This document shows positions 42,708 through 45,614 of a stretch of DNA of 45,614 nt, piece after piece. Each line of letters opens with the position of its first letter. The stretch's first letter is position 1. This stretch comes from a virus. The stretch is taken from positions 4,153 to 49,766 of IMG/VR virus record IMGVR_UViG_3300030328_003358. The stretch is one strand, 5' to 3'. The translations under genes were made by a program, and so were the position numbers. A model generated the notes under the pieces. That model was given only the letters and a program-made list of their open reading frames with translations. It was not told where the DNA came from and searched no databases.

Positions 42708-42789
42708 TTAATAGGCACTACAACGGACGAGGCTTAGGTTGGGTAAACAATCCCATTGGGTAGCGAGCGGTTGACCAAGTGCCTATTAA
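42708..42789 (+). promoter_or_regulatory. 12-bp stem-closed structured leader (riboswitch-like)
   Basis: TTAATAGGCACT (42708-42719) and AGTGCCTATTAA (42778-42789) form a perfect 12-bp stem around 58 nt that are about half G+C, far above the surrounding sequence. Inside are GGG/CCC (in GGGTAAACAATCCC) and GGTTGACC, with extra complementary pieces that allow a pseudoknot. The stem ends 6 bases before TTTGGAGG, the ribosome binding site of the 111-aa gene. The architecture suggests a cis-acting sensor or ribozyme. No consensus was recognised. Confidence 0.6.
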
Positions 42790-42808
42790 TAACTTTGGAG
42801 GTAAATTT

Positions 42809-43144
42809 ATGTGTAGTTGTGAAAAAGATGAATATTGTAGTTATTGTAAGAATAAAAATGATAAAGTCGAAGATAAGAAAGCAAGTCAAGTTGATATTAA
42901 GATTTTACATAGAAAGATTGACTCACTAAAAGAGGATTTTCGTGATAAATTCAAGTTTATACAAAAACAAATAAAAGCATTGGACCTTATAATTGGTACT
43001 GTACATAGTAATATATATTATGGTGATGCAGTTGAATATTTAGATTCTCATGATCAATTAGATAAAGTAACAGATCCTAGAGCTAAAAATATTGTTAAAG
43101 ATTATTTGTTAGAAAGTATATTAAAAGCAAAAGAGGAGGAGTAA
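42809..43144 (+). CDS. small protein with N-terminal Cys cluster and coiled coil
   Basis: The ATG at 42809 follows TTTGGAGGTAAATTT; a GTG-based longer frame would run through the leader stem. The 111-aa protein begins MCSCEKDEYCSYCKNK, four Cys that could bind zinc, followed by a coiled coil (about residues 30-60) and an acidic C-terminus. It starts a coupled three-gene unit ending in the polynucleotide phosphatase. No family was recognised. Confidence 0.7.
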   Translation: MCSCEKDEYCSYCKNKNDKVEDKKASQVDIKILHRKIDSLKEDFRDKFKFIQKQIKALDLIIGTVHSNIYYGDAVEYLDSHDQLDKVTDPRAKNIVKDYLLESILKAKEEE

Positions 43145-43344
43145 TGAAAGTTAAATTAAGTGAACTGGTAACTAAAATCACATATAGTGAAGATAGTAAT
43201 GAAGAAATTATGAAATCAATAGTTCAGAATACTAAAAGTAATAAAGAACTTAAACTTATTAAGAGTAATAAGAAATATGGTTCTATGTCTGATGAAAAGA
43301 TTAAAGGTATTCTAAGAAGACAGTCTAAAGGAGGGACTAAATAA
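43144..43344 (+). CDS. small basic protein (66 aa)
   Basis: Follows GAGGAGGAG and overlaps the previous stop by one base. The 66-aa, lysine-rich protein (NTKSNKELKLIKSNKKYG) ends MSDEKIKGILRRQSKGGTK. Part of its N-terminus is copied in the remnant at 42206. No family was recognised. Confidence 0.7.
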   Translation: MKVKLSELVTKITYSEDSNEEIMKSIVQNTKSNKELKLIKSNKKYGSMSDEKIKGILRRQSKGGTK

Positions 43345-44048
43345 TGAATAAAGAATTATTATTATTAGAGGATAAAGTTACACAATTGGAAGATGCATTA
43401 GCAAAATTACAAACATCAAAAGAAGTACGCACTAGGAGAAATGGTATTATTTGTGATTTAGATGGAACTATTGCATTGATGAATGGTAAGAGAAGTCCTT
43501 TTGAATATCATAAATGTATTAATGATGATCCTAATACTCCAGTTATTAATGTATTAGAAACATTATTTAAATCTTGGAATACTAAAGATAAACCATATGA
43601 TATTATATTCACAACAGCAAGAATGAATCAATTGTTAAAGAATAAAATTCATAGTTTCTTTTCAACTTGTAAATCTACAGGTAAAAATATTGTAGCAAGT
43701 ACTGAAATGGATGATTTTCCTGATGGTATTATATTCACAAAAGAATGGAGACATCCTAATGTTAGTGAAGATTCTGAAAATATATATATACATTTAACTG
43801 ATATTTATTCATTAACATTATTATGGATATTAATCCATGTAAATATAACATTAGATCAATTTGTTATGTTTATAAGAGAAGATGATGATACTGATAAAGA
43901 TAGATATGTTAAACTGGAATTATATAAAGAACATATAAAACCACATTGGAAAGTTGATTTAGTATTAGATGATAGAAATCAGGTAGTTGAAATGTGGAGA
44001 CATGGTGCAAAATTACCTTGTCTTCAAGTTGCAGATGGTAATTTCTAA
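43344..44048 (+). CDS. HAD-family polynucleotide 3'-phosphatase (T4 Pnk phosphatase-like)
   Basis: The 234-aa protein has an N-terminal coiled coil (1-25), then HAD motif I CDLDGTI (D38, D40), motif II TTAR (90-93), the Pnk-like block FIREDDDTDKDRYVKLELY with K190, and motif IV VLDDRNQVVEMWR (D209, D210) followed by LQVADGNF. This order matches the C-terminal phosphatase domain of T4 polynucleotide kinase. The kinase domain is absent, and about 60 residues between motifs II and III are unlike the T4 enzyme. It should remove 3'-phosphates from RNA or DNA ends, as in repair of nuclease-cut RNA. AAAGGAGG precedes the ATG. Confidence 0.8.
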   Translation: MNKELLLLEDKVTQLEDALAKLQTSKEVRTRRNGIICDLDGTIALMNGKRSPFEYHKCINDDPNTPVINVLETLFKSWNTKDKPYDIIFTTARMNQLLKNKIHSFFSTCKSTGKNIVASTEMDDFPDGIIFTKEWRHPNVSEDSENIYIHLTDIYSLTLLWILIHVNITLDQFVMFIREDDDTDKDRYVKLELYKEHIKPHWKVDLVLDDRNQVVEMWRHGAKLPCLQVADGNF

Positions 44049-44060
44049 ATAACAAAAAAT

Positions 44061-44487
44061 TTGGAGGGTATCCTTCGGGAGTATTGATATATGTTGTCGG
44101 CCAACAATGTATATTAATATTAAGTTGTAAGCAGGTGAACAGGTTTTTGACTAAAGCCTTACCTGTGTTCGTATCTACATATGGTAGCAGTGGACCAAGT
44201 GGCGAGCTGTAAGGAGATAGTAACTCTATACGAATAGTTGTTGAATTTAACTAAAAGAAAGCGAGAGCTAGAGATTTAGTTACGGTATTAATTAGTACTA
44301 TCCAATATCTCGAGGAGTACTAAGTATAATCTAGTCATATAACTTGACTTTTAATAACGGGTAAGTTTGCAAGACTTATCAAACATTAAATAAGAAGACA
44401 TTCTTTGATTATACATATCGTGAGGCGAAAGCCCATAGAGATGTAGACAATTTGTAGGTAATCTCAAATCCTACACACACCCTCCAA
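44061..44487 (+). ncRNA. large ornate structured RNA, 427 nt, family unknown
   Basis: TTGGAGGGT (44061-44069) and ACCCTCCAA (44479-44487) close the element with a perfect 9-bp stem. Inside, in order: TCC(TTCG)GGA; a long hairpin around GTTG/CAAC; GAACAGGT/ACCTGTGTTC; a CGTAT/ATACG domain with smaller hairpins; TAACTAAA/TTTAGTTA (8 bp) capped by AGC(GAGA)GCT; TTAGTACT/AGTACTAA (8 bp); AGTCA/TGACT; GGTAAGT/ACTTATC (7 bp, one G-U); a TACAT/ATGTA hairpin with GGC(GAAA)GCC; and TGTAGG/CCTACA (6 bp). There is no ORF. Stable UUCG and GNRA tetraloops and nested closing stems indicate a folded RNA like GOLLD or ROOL in style, but shorter. It lies between co-directional genes. Confidence 0.8.
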
Positions 44488-44507
44488 TGTATTAAATAGG
44501 AGAATGA

Positions 44508-44684
44508 ATGGCAAGCAGTAATAAAGAAATAATGGGTGAAAAAGAATTTTTTGATAAAATGAAAAAGTTTAATCAATATCTATCTATGAGTGAAAGATAT
44601 AAAATAGCATATTTAGTGGAACAAATGGTAGAAGATATTATTGATGAAAATGAAGATGATTCAAAGAAAATAGGTATGCTATGA
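44508..44684 (+). CDS. small helical protein (58 aa)
   Basis: ATG at 44508 follows AGGAG; the nearer ATG at 44504 is in a short dead frame. The 58-aa acidic helical protein has the segment KKFNQYLSMSERYKIAYLVE and an acidic tail (DENEDDSKK). Its stop overlaps the next start (ATGA). No family was recognised. Confidence 0.65.
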   Translation: MASSNKEIMGEKEFFDKMKKFNQYLSMSERYKIAYLVEQMVEDIIDENEDDSKKIGML

Positions 44685-44989
44685 AATGTATTAAATGTTT
44701 AAATGAAAATTCTATAAGAAAGCAAAGTAATTTACCAGATATGTTATCACATCTAGGTAATTACAATATATGTGGATCTTGTGAAAAGAAATCAGAAAAG
44801 AATAATTACAAAAAACATAGTGATTATTATAAAAAGACTCAAGAGAAATATAGAAAAAAACTTTCTAATCAGTATATTAATAGATTAATAGCAGATAATA
44901 GCGATTTAAAACCTAGCGATATACCAGAAGAATTAACAATAGCAAAAAGAAATTATATGAAAATTAAAAGATTAACTAAGGAGAAATAA
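44681..44989 (+). CDS. zinc-finger protein of the phage 'CxxC...CxxC + KR helix' kind
   Basis: The 102-aa protein starts KCIKCLNENS and has ICGSCEKK at 30-37; the two CxxC pairs make a zinc knuckle. The rest is very basic and ends with SDIPEELTIAKRNYMKIKRL, an ending seen in many small phage zinc-finger proteins of unknown function, often beside replication genes. It overlaps the previous gene and is followed at once by the 80-aa gene. Confidence 0.6.
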   Translation: MKCIKCLNENSIRKQSNLPDMLSHLGNYNICGSCEKKSEKNNYKKHSDYYKKTQEKYRKKLSNQYINRLIADNSDLKPSDIPEELTIAKRNYMKIKRLTKEK

Positions 44990-44990
44990 A

Positions 44991-45233
44991 ATGGCGTTAA
45001 CAATTAAAACTGAAAAAGATAATACAAATGATTATTCTGATTTTAATGATATGGTTGTAGCTCATAGAAAAGTATTGAAATCTTTAATAGATAAAGATAT
45101 GGAATATAAGCCTGGAGAAGCTGTTGAAATTAATAATGGTTTTGGTAAGCAATTAAACTATTTCAAAATAATATTAGAGGCTTATAAAATAATGGGAGTA
45201 AAACCTACTAAAAAGGATTTATTCTTAAAATAA
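44991..45233 (+). CDS. small hypothetical protein (80 aa)
   Basis: ATG at 44991 follows AAGGAG in the end of the zinc-finger gene. The 80-aa protein has a helix FNDMVVAHRKVLKSLIDKDM, a middle GEAVEINNGFGKQLNYFKII and ends GVKPTKKDLFLK. It forms a two-gene pair with the zinc-finger gene. Function unknown. Confidence 0.6.
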   Translation: MALTIKTEKDNTNDYSDFNDMVVAHRKVLKSLIDKDMEYKPGEAVEINNGFGKQLNYFKIILEAYKIMGVKPTKKDLFLK

Positions 45234-45614
45234 TTAAGGGAGATTAGCGTCTTCCTGATAGTTTGTTTTGATAGACGGTTGGAGCTACATTTGAGGGTAC
45301 CTACACCAATGTTTAGCGGGCTATGTAATCAAGACGAACAGGATATATATTGGACAAAAGAAATCACGCTTAGCCTCAAGGATGGCAATCCCTGGACGAA
45401 GCCGCAGAGTAATTTGAAAAATATAAGTAGTAATACTACACAAAACACTGAGTCATGAACTTAAGTTAATGTGATGGAATATTATATACTTGTGTGGACA
45501 TATCCCTCATTACTACACCACACACTAGTTTAGAAAAAGTTGTCTGGCATATACAGGCGCAGTTTAAATGCATCTCGAGAGCACTGACAAAATATGCCAA
45601 TTATTAAACTTAAG
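45234..45614 (+). ncRNA. second structured non-coding region, cut by the window end
   Basis: No gene is visible in these 381 nt. Helices: CGTCTT (45248-45253) with AAGACG (45331-45336); ACATT (45287-45291) with AATGT (45308-45312); GGAT-GGCA-ATCC (45380-45391) enclosed by GCTT/AAGC (45368-45402); GTAGT-AAT-ACTAC (45427-45439); TGTGTGG (45491-45497) with CCACACA (45518-45524); and TGGCATAT (45545-45552) with ATATGCCA (45592-45599) enclosing CAGT/ACTG. TCCTG (45253-45257) can also pair with CAGGA (45338-45342), which would form a pseudoknot with the first helix. The element may go on beyond the window. Confidence 0.55.

Noticed and set aside
44061-44487. Group I or group II intron
   Set aside because: I could not find the group I P7/G-binding core or a group II domain V; the flanking genes are separate complete genes rather than exons of one protein.
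45234-45614. RNase P RNA or tmRNA
   Set aside because: The universally conserved core sequences of either RNA were not found.

Overview
The window is a fragment of a tailed-phage genome. It is AT-rich (roughly 30% G+C by eye) and nearly every gene has a strong AGGAG-type ribosome binding site. No tape-measure, sheath or baseplate gene is visible. A P22-like portal, short connector genes and a 17-kb block of very large virion proteins point to a short-tailed (podovirus-like) phage. The host cannot be identified from the sequence. The strong Shine-Dalgarno (SD) sites argue against a Bacteroidetes-type start system. I found no tRNA genes, CRISPR arrays, integrase or insertion sequences.

Layout. 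(1) Positions 1-2786, plus strand: a cut-off gene end, then small accessory or early genes (DUF932, a 32-aa zinc ribbon, a DUF1599/Nmad1-like protein, overlapping coiled-coil genes, a PD-(D/E)XK-like nuclease). (2) Positions 2840-40566, minus strand: one long late operon read from right to left. It encodes a 62-aa protein, small terminase, a 473-aa unknown, large terminase (TTG start), an M15 endolysin, the portal, a scaffold, the major capsid protein, a head-decoration candidate, connectors, adsorption proteins including a lectin-like one, a calcineurin-like phosphoesterase, a run of mini membrane proteins (likely lysis), a 1345-aa tail protein, and four virion proteins of 679, 859, 3158 and 1039 aa. 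A terminator-like hairpin separates it from the convergent left cluster. (3) Positions 40567-40991: a divergent control region with promoters for both arms. (4) Positions 40992-45614, plus strand: small early-type genes separated by unusually large structured non-coding stretches, plus a stand-alone polynucleotide 3'-phosphatase.

Two things stand out. First, the 3158-aa protein carries DFDLDK at residues 2359-2364. This is the DxDxD metal-binding signature of two-barrel RNA polymerases in the form I associate with crAss-like phage virion RNA polymerases, so it is a candidate RNA polymerase carried in the particle. A 29-30-bp motif repeated upstream of the right-hand early genes (40941 and 41317) is a candidate promoter for it. 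Second, the right arm is rich in apparent structured RNA: a 427-nt multi-hairpin RNA closed by a perfect 9-bp stem (44061-44487), another structured region at 45234-45614, stem-closed leaders directly upstream of ribosome binding sites (120-186, 42708-42789), a leader at the predicted 5' end of the late transcript (40684-40803, minus), and a non-coding transcript whose 8-bp hairpin displays CCTCCTTTCT, the 3' tail of 16S rRNA. I could not assign any of these RNAs to a known family.

All helices, positions and motifs were found by reading. No folding program, profile search or alignment was run.
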